The notes beneath the pieces are model-generated. The model searched no databases and was not told the DNA's origin. It was given only the letters and a program-made list of their open reading frames with translations. Source: Streptomyces rishiriensis (lineage in GTDB: Bacteria > Actinomycetota > Actinomycetes > Streptomycetales > Streptomycetaceae). From it: a DNA stretch of 64,000 bases. The translations under genes were made by a program, and so were the position numbers. Where the stretch lies: contig NZ_JAUSWV010000002.1 of NCBI RefSeq assembly GCF_030815485.1, positions 4,092,001 to 4,156,000 on the forward strand, written 5' to 3'. This document shows positions 33,182 to 42,282 of the stretch, in pieces (position 1 is the first letter of the stretch; the number at the start of each line of letters is the position of its first letter).

Positions 33182-33208
33182 TGACATTTGTCATACGGAG
33201 TGGTGACA
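33182..33208 (+). promoter_or_regulatory. TGACA-TT-TGTCA repeat upstream of the ABC transporter operon
   Basis: TGACA-TT-TGTCA (33182-33193) is a perfect inverted repeat, followed by a further TGACA at 33204-33208, 44 bases before the ATP-binding gene. It is a likely binding site for the NarL-type response regulator encoded at the end of the same operon. Confidence 0.5.
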
Positions 33209-33251
33209 GCTCGCACTGCTGCCGGCCTCCGCCCGCGGGGACGCTTGGGGC

Positions 33252-34205
33252 ATGGACACGAATGAACGCGTGATGGAGGTCACCGACCTCCGGCGTGTGT
33301 ACGGGGGCGGGTTCGAAGCGGTGCGTGGGATCTCCTTCCACGTCGACCGCGGTGAGATCTTCGCGCTGCTCGGCACCAACGGCGCCGGAAAGACATCGAC
33401 GGTCGAGTTGCTGGAGGGGCTCGCGCGCCCCGACGGCGGGCGGATCAGAGTTCTGGGCCACGATCCGTACACCGAGCGGGCCGCCGTCCGGCCGCGCACC
33501 GGCGTGATGCTCCAGGAGGGCGGCTTCCCCTCCGAACTGACCGTCGCCGAGACCGCCCGCATGTGGGCCGGCTGTGTGAGCGGCGCCCGTCCCGTCGGAG
33601 AGGCGCTGGCGCTGGTCGGGCTCGCCGCGCGGGCCGACGTCCGGGTCAAGCAGCTGTCCGGCGGTGAGCGGCGGCGCCTCGACCTGGCGCTCGCGGTCCT
33701 CGGCGAACCCGAGGTGCTGTTCCTCGACGAGCCGACGACCGGCCTGGACGCCGAGGGGCGCCGGGACACCTGGGCCCTGGTGCGCGCGCTGCGCGACGCC
33801 GGTACGACGGTGCTGCTGACCACGCACTACCTGGAGGAGGCGGAGAACCTCGCCGACCGGCTGGCCATCCTGCACGAAGGCCGTATCGCGGCCGCCGGGA
33901 CACCCGCCGAGGTGACCGGCGGCCAGCCGTCCCGGATCACCTTCGAACTGCCCGAGGGGTACTTCGTGGGCGATCTGCCTCCGCTGGGCGAGCTGGGGGT
34001 GTGCGGTCACGAGATCGACGGGCGCGTCATACGGCTGCGCACCCGGGAGCTCCAGCGGGCGGCCACCGGACTCCTGGTGTGGGCCGAGCGGGCCCAGGTC
34101 GCGCTGCGGAGGCTGGACGTGCGGTCGGCCTCGCTGGAGGAGGCGTTCCTGGGGATCGCCCGGGAGGCGTCGAAGAGCGACGAGACCGAGGAGGTCGCGG
34201 CATGA
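33252..34205 (+). CDS. ABC transporter ATP-binding protein (DrrA-like)
   Basis: A 317-residue ATPase: Walker A at 41-48 (GTNGAGKT), signature LSGGERRRLDLA, Walker B VLFLDEPTTGLD, and H-loop TTHYLEEAENLADR. It belongs to the ABC-2 export group of drug or lipid exporters such as DrrA. The last 90 residues are the usual regulatory extension. Overlaps the permease gene by ATGA, and is the first gene of an operon with permease, histidine kinase and response regulator. Confidence 0.93.
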   Translation: MDTNERVMEVTDLRRVYGGGFEAVRGISFHVDRGEIFALLGTNGAGKTSTVELLEGLARPDGGRIRVLGHDPYTERAAVRPRTGVMLQEGGFPSELTVAETARMWAGCVSGARPVGEALALVGLAARADVRVKQLSGGERRRLDLALAVLGEPEVLFLDEPTTGLDAEGRRDTWALVRALRDAGTTVLLTTHYLEEAENLADRLAILHEGRIAAAGTPAEVTGGQPSRITFELPEGYFVGDLPPLGELGVCGHEIDGRVIRLRTRELQRAATGLLVWAERAQVALRRLDVRSASLEEAFLGIAREASKSDETEEVAA

Positions 34206-35019
34206 GCGGGGCAACGGTGAAGGACTCGGCGGCCCGTGCGGGCGGCCGTTCGGTCACGACTCCCGCGAGCCGGATGGCCGCCCTCGCGCGCGCCGAGCTG
34301 ACGCTGCTCGGGCGGAGCAAGAGCACGATCATCGCGCGGCCGTCTTCATTCCGCTGGTGCTGCCGGTGAGCCTGGCGTCGGTGGTCGAGGACATGGACGT
34401 GGAGGACGTCGGGCTCAGCGCCGGCCTGGTGCTGCTGCCCGCCGCCATCGGTTTCTCGCTGCTGTTCGGGGTGTATTCGGCGCTGACGGCCATCTACACG
34501 GCCCGGCGCGAGGAACTGGTGCTGAAGCGGCTGCGGACCGGTGAGCTGCGGGACCCCGAGATCCTTGGCGGGTCGGCGCTGCCCGTCGTCGCCACGGGGC
34601 TGGTGCAGTCCCTGGTGCTGGTGGCCGGCACCACGGTCCTGCTCGATGTGCCGGCCCCGAAGGCGCCCCATCTCGCGGTCCTGGGCCTGTTGTCGGGCCT
34701 GGCGATGTGCGCGGCGCTCGCGGCCGTCACGGCGGTGGTGACCCGGACCGTGGAGAGCGCGCAGGTCACCACCATGCCCATGGTGCTCCTGTCGATGATG
34801 GGTTCCGGCGTGACCGTCCCCCTGGAAATGCTGCCCGACCGGCTCGCCTCCGTCTGCGAACTGCTGCCGCTGTCCCCGGTGATCACCCTGATACGCGGCG
34901 GCTGGACCGGAAGCCTGTCGGCGTACGAGGCCCTGGGCGCCCTGGCGACCGCACTGGCCTGGACCCTGCTGGCGGTGTTTGCTGTACGGCGGTGGTTCCG
35001 ATGGGAGCCCCGGCGCTGA
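34202..35019 (+). pseudogene. ABC-2 type permease, apparent one-base frameshift
   Basis: The ATG at 34202 reads MSGATVKDSAARAGGRS to LLGRSKSTIIA, then the frame runs into a TGA at 34367-34369. The rest of a normal permease (AVFIPLVLPVSLASVVEDMD, then five hydrophobic segments, ending RRWFRWEPRR) is in the next frame. Restoring one base near 34333-34341, in GCGCGG, would give one continuous protein of about 271 residues. A GTG at 34366 overlaps the TGA as GTGA, so the second part could still be made by re-initiation. Sequencing error, real mutation or split gene are all possible. Confidence 0.8.
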
Positions 35020-35084
35020 CCCCGCCGCGGCCGCACGGGGACGAGCCGGGATCCCGGCGGGCTGAACAACAGGGGGAGGCAAGG

Positions 35085-36338
35085 ATGTTGGGCCGCATTC
35101 GGGGGTGGCAGCGGCGTCACTGGCGGGACCGCAGCAAGGCTGAGCGGGTCGAGTTGCAGACCCTGGGCACCTGGTACTTCACCGCCTGGTTCTTCTCCTT
35201 CGCCTGGCTGGCGCTGCCCTTGGTGGGCGGGCTGGACAGGCGTCCCGGGCCGCTGCTCGTCGGCGGGCTGCTCATGCTGACGGCCGCCCTCCAGTGCGCC
35301 GAGGCGAACCGTCTGACGCGGCCCGTCCTCGATCACTACCTCCGGCGCGCCGAGCTGCCGCCTCGCGCGCTGTATCCCGCGGCCGGGCTGCTGGCCCTCG
35401 GACTGGCGCTGGCCCTGGTGCTCGCCGTGGTGGGCGGCGCCGACCCGGTGACGACCCGGCTCTGCATGGGAGCCGCGATGCTGCCCTTCGGGATGCTGTA
35501 CGGACTCGTGGTGCCCATCCGGCGGTTCCTGCGGCACTCCGCCCTGTTCGCCGTGGTCCTCATGGCCGCCTTCGGCTGGGCCGAACCGGATGCGGCGGGG
35601 ATCTTCATGGTCGGGTTGCTGACCGCCTTCGCGACCTGCTTCTCGCTGTTCGCCTGCCGCTGCAGCGCCTGGAACCTGGCGGTGCTGTGGGAGGCGGACC
35701 GGGCCGGGGAGGTCGAGGCCCGGCTCGCCGTCGCCGAGGAACGGCTGCGGTTCGGACGGGATCTGCACGACGTGATGGGGCGCAACCTGGCGGTGATCGC
35801 GCTGAAGAGCGAGCTGGCCGTGCAGCTGGCCAGGCGCGGGCGGCCGGAGGCCGTGGAGCAGATGATCGAGGTGCAGCGGATAGCGCAGGATTCGCAGCGG
35901 GAGGTGCGCGCTGTCGTGCGGGGCTACCGGGAGGCCGATCTCGGAGTCGAACTTGCCGGAGCCCAAGGAGTGTTGAGGGCGGCGGGCATCGCGTGCGAGG
36001 TGAGCGGGGAGGCGGGCGGGCTGCCCGCCGAGGTGCAGTCGGCGCTCGGCTGGGTGGTGCGGGAGACCACCACCAATGTGCTGCGGCACGGAGACGCCGG
36101 GCGCTGCGCTGTGGCGTTGCGGACAGAGGAGGGACGCGTGGTGCTGACGGTGGAGAACGACGGCGCCGGGCCCTCCACCACCGGGAACGGCGACGGGTCG
36201 GGGCTGACCGGGCTGCGGGAGCGGCTACGGGGCGTCGACGGGACGCTGGAGGCCGGATTCGTCGGGACGGGCCTCTTCCGGGTCGTCGCCGAGGTTCCGT
36301 TGAGCGGAAAGGCCGCTGTGAGAGAGGGCGCTTCATGA
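35085..36338 (+). CDS. Sensor histidine kinase (NarL/DesK group)
   Basis: A 417-residue kinase. The ATG at 35085 with GGGGGAGG six bases upstream is preferred to an ATG at 34999 inside the permease. Five or six transmembrane helices fill residues 30-180, the HisKA_3 box has His228 in GRDLHDVMGRNLAV, and the ATPase domain has RETTTNVLRHGD, ENDGAG and GLTGLRERL. With no large outer domain it probably senses the membrane. It overlaps the regulator gene by ATGA. Confidence 0.93.
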   Translation: MLGRIRGWQRRHWRDRSKAERVELQTLGTWYFTAWFFSFAWLALPLVGGLDRRPGPLLVGGLLMLTAALQCAEANRLTRPVLDHYLRRAELPPRALYPAAGLLALGLALALVLAVVGGADPVTTRLCMGAAMLPFGMLYGLVVPIRRFLRHSALFAVVLMAAFGWAEPDAAGIFMVGLLTAFATCFSLFACRCSAWNLAVLWEADRAGEVEARLAVAEERLRFGRDLHDVMGRNLAVIALKSELAVQLARRGRPEAVEQMIEVQRIAQDSQREVRAVVRGYREADLGVELAGAQGVLRAAGIACEVSGEAGGLPAEVQSALGWVVRETTTNVLRHGDAGRCAVALRTEEGRVVLTVENDGAGPSTTGNGDGSGLTGLRERLRGVDGTLEAGFVGTGLFRVVAEVPLSGKAAVREGAS

Positions 36339-36943
36339 CCGTGCGGGTGCTGCTCGCCGACGACGAACATCTGATCCGGGGTGCGCTGGCCGCGCTGCTC
36401 TCCCTGGAGGACGACCTGGTGATCGTCGCCGAGGCGGCCACCGGACCGGAGGCGCTGGCGATGGCGATGGCGCACCGGCCCGACGTCGCCGTCCTGGATC
36501 TGCAGATGCCGGGCACCGACGGTGTGAACGTCGCCACATCCCTGCGCGCCGAACTGCCCGACTGCCAGGCACTGATCGTCACCAGCCACGGCCGGCCCGG
36601 GCATCTCAAGCGGGCGCTCGCGGCGGGTGTGCGGGGATTCGTCCCGAAGACGGTGAGCGCACAGCGGCTCGCGGAGATCATCCGTACGGTGCACGCCGGG
36701 AACCGGTACGTCGACCCGGAGTTGGCGGCCGACGCGATCGCCGCCGGGGATTCACCGCTGACCTCGCGTGAGGCGGAGGTTCTCGAACTCGCCGCCGACG
36801 GGGCGCCCGTCGCGGAGATCGCCGAGCGGGCCGCGCTGTCCCAGGGGACCGTACGGAACTACCTGTCGTCGGCCGTCTCCAAGCTCGGGGCGGAGAACCG
36901 TCACGCGGCGGTGCGGCTCGCCCGGGAGCGGGGTTGGGTATAG
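36335..36943 (+). CDS. Response regulator, NarL/FixJ family
   Basis: A 202-residue regulator. Receiver with Asp9-Asp10, phosphoacceptor Asp55 (AVLDLQMPG), Thr/Ser in IVTSHG and Lys near 105 (FVPKTV). The LuxR-type HTH is at about 140-195 (LTSREAEVLELAADG, then LSQGTVRNYLSSAVSKLG). Partner of the kinase with which it overlaps; it probably controls the ABC exporter through the TGACA repeats upstream. Its stop overlaps a TATAGT box (36939-36944) that may serve the following tRNA. Confidence 0.94.
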   Translation: MTVRVLLADDEHLIRGALAALLSLEDDLVIVAEAATGPEALAMAMAHRPDVAVLDLQMPGTDGVNVATSLRAELPDCQALIVTSHGRPGHLKRALAAGVRGFVPKTVSAQRLAEIIRTVHAGNRYVDPELAADAIAAGDSPLTSREAEVLELAADGAPVAEIAERAALSQGTVRNYLSSAVSKLGAENRHAAVRLARERGWV

Positions 36944-36966
36944 TTGGCCTCGCGCCACGGCGCAGT

Positions 36967-37039
36967 GCGGACGTAGCTCAGTTGGTAGAGCGCAACCTTG
37001 CCAAGGTTGAGGTCGCGAGTTCGAGCCTCGTCGTCCGCT
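36967..37039 (+). tRNA. tRNA-Gly (GCC), copy 2
   Basis: Identical in all 73 bases to 33006-33078. Together the two copies form a direct repeat bracketing the ABC/two-component operon. Confidence 0.95.
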
Positions 37040-37046
37040 CCATCGC

Positions 37047-37075
37047 AAAGGCCCCGGTCATCGACCGGGGCCTTT
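37047..37075. terminator. Bidirectional terminator between tRNA-Gly and purC
   Basis: AAAGGCCCCGGTC with its perfect 13-base complement and loop ATC. It serves the tRNA on plus and purC on minus, whose stop is five bases away. Confidence 0.88.
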
Positions 37076-37079
37076 CGCG

Positions 37080-37979
37080 TCAGGCCCAGCTGGTGCCGGT
37101 GAGGCGCTCGTAGGCCTCGACGTACTTCGCGCGGGTCGCGTCGACGATGTCTTGCGGCAGGGGCGGCGGGGGCTGCTCGCTCGCCCGGTCCCAGCCGGAC
37201 TCGGCCGAGGTCAGCCAGTCGCGCACGAACTGCTTGTCGTACGAGGGCTGCGCGCGGCCGGGCTGCCACTGGTCGGCGGGCCAGAAGCGGGAGGAGTCCG
37301 GGGTGAGGACCTCGTCGGCGATGACCAGGTTCTCGCCCTCGAAGCCGAACTCGAACTTGGTGTCGGCGAGGATGATGCCCCGGTCGCGGGCGATGTCGCG
37401 GGCGCGGCCGTAGACGGCGAGGGTCGCCTGGCGGAGCTGGGCGGCGGTCTCGGCACCGACCTGGCGGGCCACCTCCTCGTAGGAGACGTTCTCGTCGTGC
37501 TCGCCGACGGCGGCCTTGGTGGCCGGGGTGAAGATCGGCGCGGGGAGTTCACTGCCGTCGACCAGGCCCTCGGGCAGGGCGAGGCCGCAGACCGTGCGGG
37601 ACTCCTTGTACTCGACGAGGCCCGAGCCGGTGAGGTAGCCGCGGGCCACGCATTCGACGGGGATCATCTGGAGCGACTTGCAGACCAGGGTGCGGCCGGC
37701 CCAGTCGGCGGGGGCGCCGGCCGGCAGTTCCGTGCTCAGGACGTGGTTCGGGACCAGGTCGCGGAGCTGGTCGAACCACCAGAGGGACAGCTGGGTGAGG
37801 ACACGTCCCTTGTCGGGGATCTCGGTCGGCAGCACCCAGTCGAAGGCGGAGGTGCGGTCGCTGGCGACCATCACGAGGTCGCCCGCCTCGTTGCGGTACA
37901 GCTCGCGCACCTTGCCGGTGTGCAGATGCACCAGGCCCGGCACCTGAAGGGGCTCGGGCTTTTCTACGAATCCGGACAC
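37080..37979 (-). CDS. purC: SAICAR synthetase
   Basis: A 299-residue enzyme joining aspartate to CAIR. HLHTGKVRELYRNEAGDL, SDRTSAFDWVLPTEIPDKG, and IPVECVARGYLTGSG with the nearby KFEFGFE are the ATP- and CAIR-binding elements. The GTG at 37979 follows GGGGAGGA. It is single, away from the other pur operons, and ends at a shared terminator. Confidence 0.96.
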   Translation of the reverse strand: MSGFVEKPEPLQVPGLVHLHTGKVRELYRNEAGDLVMVASDRTSAFDWVLPTEIPDKGRVLTQLSLWWFDQLRDLVPNHVLSTELPAGAPADWAGRTLVCKSLQMIPVECVARGYLTGSGLVEYKESRTVCGLALPEGLVDGSELPAPIFTPATKAAVGEHDENVSYEEVARQVGAETAAQLRQATLAVYGRARDIARDRGIILADTKFEFGFEGENLVIADEVLTPDSSRFWPADQWQPGRAQPSYDKQFVRDWLTSAESGWDRASEQPPPPLPQDIVDATRAKYVEAYERLTGTSWA

Positions 37980-38072
37980 GGTTCCTCCCCGTGGTTCTGT
38001 CCTAGTGGGTCGATTGTCCCGTACATCGGGATCGCTCGAGGACAGCGGGTCGGGCCGGCGGGCGTAGGGGTG

Positions 38073-39584
38073 TCAGTCGCGTTTGCAGATGCGGTCCAGG
38101 AGGTTGGCCGTGGCGCGCTGGACGCGGGGGTCCACATGGCCGGGGCGGTCCAGGGCCGGGGACCAGGCGAAGGTGCCGGAGGCGAAGACCAGGGCGCCCG
38201 AAGGGGCCCGGTAGAGGGAGGTCTCCTGGTGGCGGAGGACCCCCTCGCTGTCGGCGTACGGGGAGTGGGCGAGGAGTATGCGGTCCTCGTGGGGTGGCAG
38301 GGGGGTGCGCGGGAAGTAGCGGTCGGCCTCGCCCGCGACCAGGTCCTCGATGCCGTCGCCGTCGCACGCGCCGGTCGCCTCCCACAGCCAGTGGTCGGCG
38401 TTGCGGACGATCAGCGGGTGGGGCTCGGGCACCCGGCCCGCGTACTGGATGCCGACCAGCTGCTGTTCGGCACGGTCGATCTCCCGCCAGAGGACGGGTT
38501 TGCCGGGGCCCTTGCGCTTGCGGCAGGTCAGCAGGCGACCGGGGACGCCGGACGGGGAGGGGCCCAACTCCACCTGCCAGTAGAGGGAGTTGGCGGACAG
38601 GAAGACCAGTGAGGTGCCGCTGTCACGAGCGAGTTCCACGGTGCGGCGCATGCTCGTCGACCAGTACTCGTCATGGCCGGGGAAGACCAGGCCGCGGTAG
38701 CGGGTGGGGTCGATGTGACCGGCGTGCAGGTCGCGGGCGTCTGCGTAGGCGAGGTCGTAGCCGTAGCGCTCGGCCCAGCGGATGAAGTCGTAGGCGTGGC
38801 CGACGTGGAGGGGCAGGCCCGCGCCGGCGTAGGGGCGGTCGAAGGAGACCGTGGTCGCGGCGTCGGCCTCGCCGAGGAGACGGCCGTCGTCGTCCCACGC
38901 GTGGTAGAGACTCGCGCCGCTGCGGCCGTCCTCGGGGTAGAGGTTGTACGCCTGCCAGGTGATGTCGGGGAGCAGCAGAAGCAGATCGGCGGGGTGGTGG
39001 TCGCGGACCGTGAAAGGGACGTGGGAGCGGTAGCCGTCGACAGTGGTGAGGACGGCCACGTACGCGCCGACGTTCCAGTAGGAGGGGACCTGAAGGCGCC
39101 AGGAGAGCCACCAGTGGTGGCAGGAGACCGTCCGGTCGGCGGTCAGCGGCGGGGGCTGGACGATGCCGGAGAGGCGCGGGCTGGTGGTGATCTTGGCGGC
39201 GCCGTCGCCGTCGTAGTGACCGATGCGGTAGACGTCGACGCTGAATTCCTGGGGCGGGTCGACCGTGATGTGGAAGTCGACGGCTTCGCCGGGGGCGACC
39301 GCGCCGGTGGAGACGAAGCCCTTGATCTGGCGGCGCACGTCGTCGGCCGATCGGGGACCGCCCGCCGAGGAGGAGGCGCGGGGGGCCGGGACGCGCGGGC
39401 CGCCCTCGGCGGGGGCCGGGACGGCGTCCACGTACCAGGGCACTACGTGGCCGGTGTCGTCGAAGTACGTCTCGCTGCCCCGCAGCCAGGGGACGGGGCC
39501 CTGTCCGAAGGGGTCCGTCACGGCGTGGGCCAGTGCTCCCGACTCCCATCGGCGGATGTGTTCCGGTCCTGGTCCGGGTCCCAT
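38073..39584 (-). CDS. N,N-dimethylformamidase large-subunit-like protein
   Basis: A 503-residue protein; ATG 39584 has GGGAGGGGAG upstream. Residues about 60-190 form an immunoglobulin-like domain (DFHITVDPPQEFSVDVYRIG, HYDGDGAAKI), and the rest matches the C-terminal domain of the dimethylformamidase beta subunit: DITWQAYNLYPEDGRSGASLY, FVFPGHDEYWS-like VFPGHDEYWSTSMR, and FLSANSLYWQVEL. In that enzyme Tyr residues and a Glu bind a mononuclear iron; YNLYPEDG fits this. No small subunit gene is adjacent, so activity is doubtful, and the true substrate is unknown. No signal peptide. Confidence 0.8.
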   Translation of the reverse strand: MGPGPGPEHIRRWESGALAHAVTDPFGQGPVPWLRGSETYFDDTGHVVPWYVDAVPAPAEGGPRVPAPRASSSAGGPRSADDVRRQIKGFVSTGAVAPGEAVDFHITVDPPQEFSVDVYRIGHYDGDGAAKITTSPRLSGIVQPPPLTADRTVSCHHWWLSWRLQVPSYWNVGAYVAVLTTVDGYRSHVPFTVRDHHPADLLLLLPDITWQAYNLYPEDGRSGASLYHAWDDDGRLLGEADAATTVSFDRPYAGAGLPLHVGHAYDFIRWAERYGYDLAYADARDLHAGHIDPTRYRGLVFPGHDEYWSTSMRRTVELARDSGTSLVFLSANSLYWQVELGPSPSGVPGRLLTCRKRKGPGKPVLWREIDRAEQQLVGIQYAGRVPEPHPLIVRNADHWLWEATGACDGDGIEDLVAGEADRYFPRTPLPPHEDRILLAHSPYADSEGVLRHQETSLYRAPSGALVFASGTFAWSPALDRPGHVDPRVQRATANLLDRICKRD

Positions 39585-39858
39585 GGTGCTCCCCTCCCTT
39601 GTGCCCCCGTGGTGCCTGGTGCGTACGCCGTACGTGACCGCCTTGCGCGTTTGTCCTATGTCGCAAGCCCTTGCCATGGGCTCGATCGGTCCCAGCACAT
39701 CACATGACGCGCGCAGGCAGTCACTATTCGTTGCGAATTGGCCGAAAGTGGAATATAGAGCTCCGTTAGTGCTTGGGCGAGTTTGGCTGCCGGGGGTTGT
39801 CCGGGGCCAGGCCGTCCGGGGTTGGGCGGCGCGGGGCGGCGCCGGTGCTCCGGCCCGC

Positions 39859-42282
39859 TCAGCCGAGCCGAACCGGCTTCTCCGGGCGTATGCCGAGCTC
39901 CACCAGCCAGGTGCGCAGGGGGACCGCGTCGCCGTCCTCGACCAGGCTGAGCACCCGGGGGGCCAGATCGGCCACGCGCTCGCCGTCGACCAGGAGGGTC
40001 GGGCCGTCGAGCCAGTCGAGACCCGGAACCGCGCCGACGGTGTCCATCGCGGCGCAGCAGACCATCGCCGTGACGTGATCGGCCAGGAGCTCGCGGTCCG
40101 TGCGCGGCGGCTGGAGGGGGAAGAGCGGAAGCGCTTCCTCGTCCCAGAGCGCCATGTCGGGGCCCTGCCCGGACGCCGGAGGACCGGCCTGAGCGGGCGG
40201 CGCGGCCGCCGCCGCCGCGGCTTCCTCGCGCCCCAGCTCGGCCCCGAGCCCGGCGGCGAGAGCAAGGCTGCGGGGGTTCGGCGGCGGGGGCTCCTCGTCA
40301 CCGGCGAGGAGCGCGGACTCCGGAGCGGTGACGGGGGCCGGTGCTTGGGGCGGATCGACGGCCGGGGCGGGGCCCTGGTCGAGGTTCGCGTCCTGGTCGG
40401 GGTTCCCTGCCTGGTCGGGGTCCGGCACGACGTTTGGGTCGGCCGAGGCGGGGACGGGCACGGGAGCGGAGGCATGGCCGGAGGCGGAGGCGGGGTGCCC
40501 GGCAGGTGTCGGCGTGACCGGGAGACCGGTCGGGCTGGTGGGCTCCGTGGGATCCATGGGGCCGGTGGGGCTCGGCTCCATGGGGTTGACGCCGGTGACG
40601 CCGGGGCCAGTGGGCTCGCTGAGGCCCGCAAAGCCATCGGCGCTAGCGGCGCCAGGACCAGCGGGGTCGGTGGCACCCGTAGAGCCAGCAGTGGCAACAG
40701 CGGCAGGACCGGCGGGCTCAGCGGCGGGCTCACCGGCGACCGTAGAGCCAGCGGCGCGAGGACCCATGGGGTCATTGACGTCCGCGGATCCGTGAGGAGA
40801 CGTGGGCGCGTCGGGGCTTGGTCCGGCGCCGGATGCCGGGCGTGTAGGGGCGCTCGGCTCTGCCGTGGCGTCACGTGGGACCGAGGCACGTGTCGCCGCC
40901 GGGTCGAAGGGGGCCGCTGAAGCGGGCGGTGCCGTCAGGTGGGTCGGCTCGGGGCCGTCCGCGGCGGTGGGCCGGTCCGTCGGTCTGTCCGTCAGGTGAT
41001 CCAGGACCCGGGCCAGCGTGGGGCCGCCGGGGCGGACCGTGCCGGTCGGGTCGTGGGGGCGGCGGACGCCGAGGATGTCGAGGACTCGGTGGAGCCGGGC
41101 GGCGTCGGTACGCCACTTGCGGTCGACGACCTCGTCCGGATAGTCCTCCCAGGCCACCGGCGACCAGTCCGGGCCCGGGTCCGCGGGCCCGCCGTGGAAG
41201 AGGCGGGCGGCGAGCAGCGAGGTGGCCTCGTCGATCGTGCCGGGCTCTTCGAGGAGGTCGCAGGCGGGGCGCTCGCCGAGGCGGGAGGTGAACCCCTCGG
41301 CCAGCCGGTCGCGCCGGGACAGCTCGGTGAGGGCGGCGACGACGCCCGCGTCCAGCCGGGAGGGCCAGCGGCCCATCCGCCAGGCGGGCAGCGCCACCCG
41401 CGTCAGAAGCCGGTCCCAGCCCGCGTAGGCCAGGCCCACCTGCTCCTGGGCGACGATGCGCAGTCCGTAGTCCACAGTCTGTGCGCGCTCGGAGGCCGCT
41501 GCGGCGACGCCCCGCTCCATCTCGCCGGCGTGGAGCTGGCAGCCGCGCAGCATCAGGCGCGCGACCCAGCCGATGCCCGAGCAGGCCGGGCGCAGTGCGG
41601 GATACCGGTCGCCGCGGTAGGCGCAGACGGCCACCGCGGCGTCCAGCCCGCGCACGAAGCGCCGGGCCGCGGCTATGTCGGGGTGCGCCGAGGGGCCCGT
41701 ACCGGCGACGACCGGGGCCAGCACGGCACGCAGCTCGCCGACGCGCATCCACCACAGGAAAGGCGAGCCGATGACGAGGACGGGTGTCGCCGTCGTACGG
41801 CGGTGCAGGGGGCCGTGGGAGCCGCCCGGACCGGCTATCTCGTCCGCACCGCGCGACGGGGACGGGCCGTGGGCCCGGTGGGTACGGTCCTCCAGCCAGC
41901 TGTCGCAGTCCGGCGTGAGCGCTATCGCGGAGGGCGCGGGGACGTCGAGACGGTCGGCGAGGTCGCGGACCAGCCGGTAGAGGTCGGGGGCCGCCTCCTC
42001 GGCGACGGCGACCGTGGGGCTGACGGCGGGGCGCGCCCGGGCGACGACCAGGCCGATGACACCGGCAGCCAGCAGGACGACCAGCGCGACGACGGACACG
42101 GCCCAGCGGGCGGTGTCCCATCCCGGGCCCACGAAGTGCCCGGTGGAACGGCCCGCCAGCAGGATCACCGCGGCGGCCGCGGGCAGCAGCGCGACGGCGA
42201 GCGCCCGGCTGCGGATGCGAAGCACCGCAAGTGCCCGGGCCCGCGCGGCCTGCGCGCCCATCTCGACTCCCGTACCGGTCAC
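39859..42282 (-). CDS. Large membrane protein with degenerate M48-protease-like domain and Pro-rich insert
   Basis: An 807-residue protein with two membrane helices at about 28-45 and 60-82. Residues 90-400 follow the layout of M48 membrane proteases: VAEEAAPDLYRLVRDLADRLDVP, VLVIGSPFLWWMRVGELRAVLAP. Where HExxH should follow ELRAVLA, the sequence is PVVAG, so the zinc site is missing. Residues about 440-700 are low complexity (Pro, Ala, Thr, Gly, with PTGPMDPTEPTSPTG-like repeats). The last 90 residues are again ordered (RTDRELLADHVTAMVCCAAMD). Function unknown; probably a non-catalytic relative. Confidence 0.7.
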   Translation of the reverse strand: MTGTGVEMGAQAARARALAVLRIRSRALAVALLPAAAAVILLAGRSTGHFVGPGWDTARWAVSVVALVVLLAAGVIGLVVARARPAVSPTVAVAEEAAPDLYRLVRDLADRLDVPAPSAIALTPDCDSWLEDRTHRAHGPSPSRGADEIAGPGGSHGPLHRRTTATPVLVIGSPFLWWMRVGELRAVLAPVVAGTGPSAHPDIAAARRFVRGLDAAVAVCAYRGDRYPALRPACSGIGWVARLMLRGCQLHAGEMERGVAAAASERAQTVDYGLRIVAQEQVGLAYAGWDRLLTRVALPAWRMGRWPSRLDAGVVAALTELSRRDRLAEGFTSRLGERPACDLLEEPGTIDEATSLLAARLFHGGPADPGPDWSPVAWEDYPDEVVDRKWRTDAARLHRVLDILGVRRPHDPTGTVRPGGPTLARVLDHLTDRPTDRPTAADGPEPTHLTAPPASAAPFDPAATRASVPRDATAEPSAPTRPASGAGPSPDAPTSPHGSADVNDPMGPRAAGSTVAGEPAAEPAGPAAVATAGSTGATDPAGPGAASADGFAGLSEPTGPGVTGVNPMEPSPTGPMDPTEPTSPTGLPVTPTPAGHPASASGHASAPVPVPASADPNVVPDPDQAGNPDQDANLDQGPAPAVDPPQAPAPVTAPESALLAGDEEPPPPNPRSLALAAGLGAELGREEAAAAAAAPPAQAGPPASGQGPDMALWDEEALPLFPLQPPRTDRELLADHVTAMVCCAAMDTVGAVPGLDWLDGPTLLVDGERVADLAPRVLSLVEDGDAVPLRTWLVELGIRPEKPVRLG

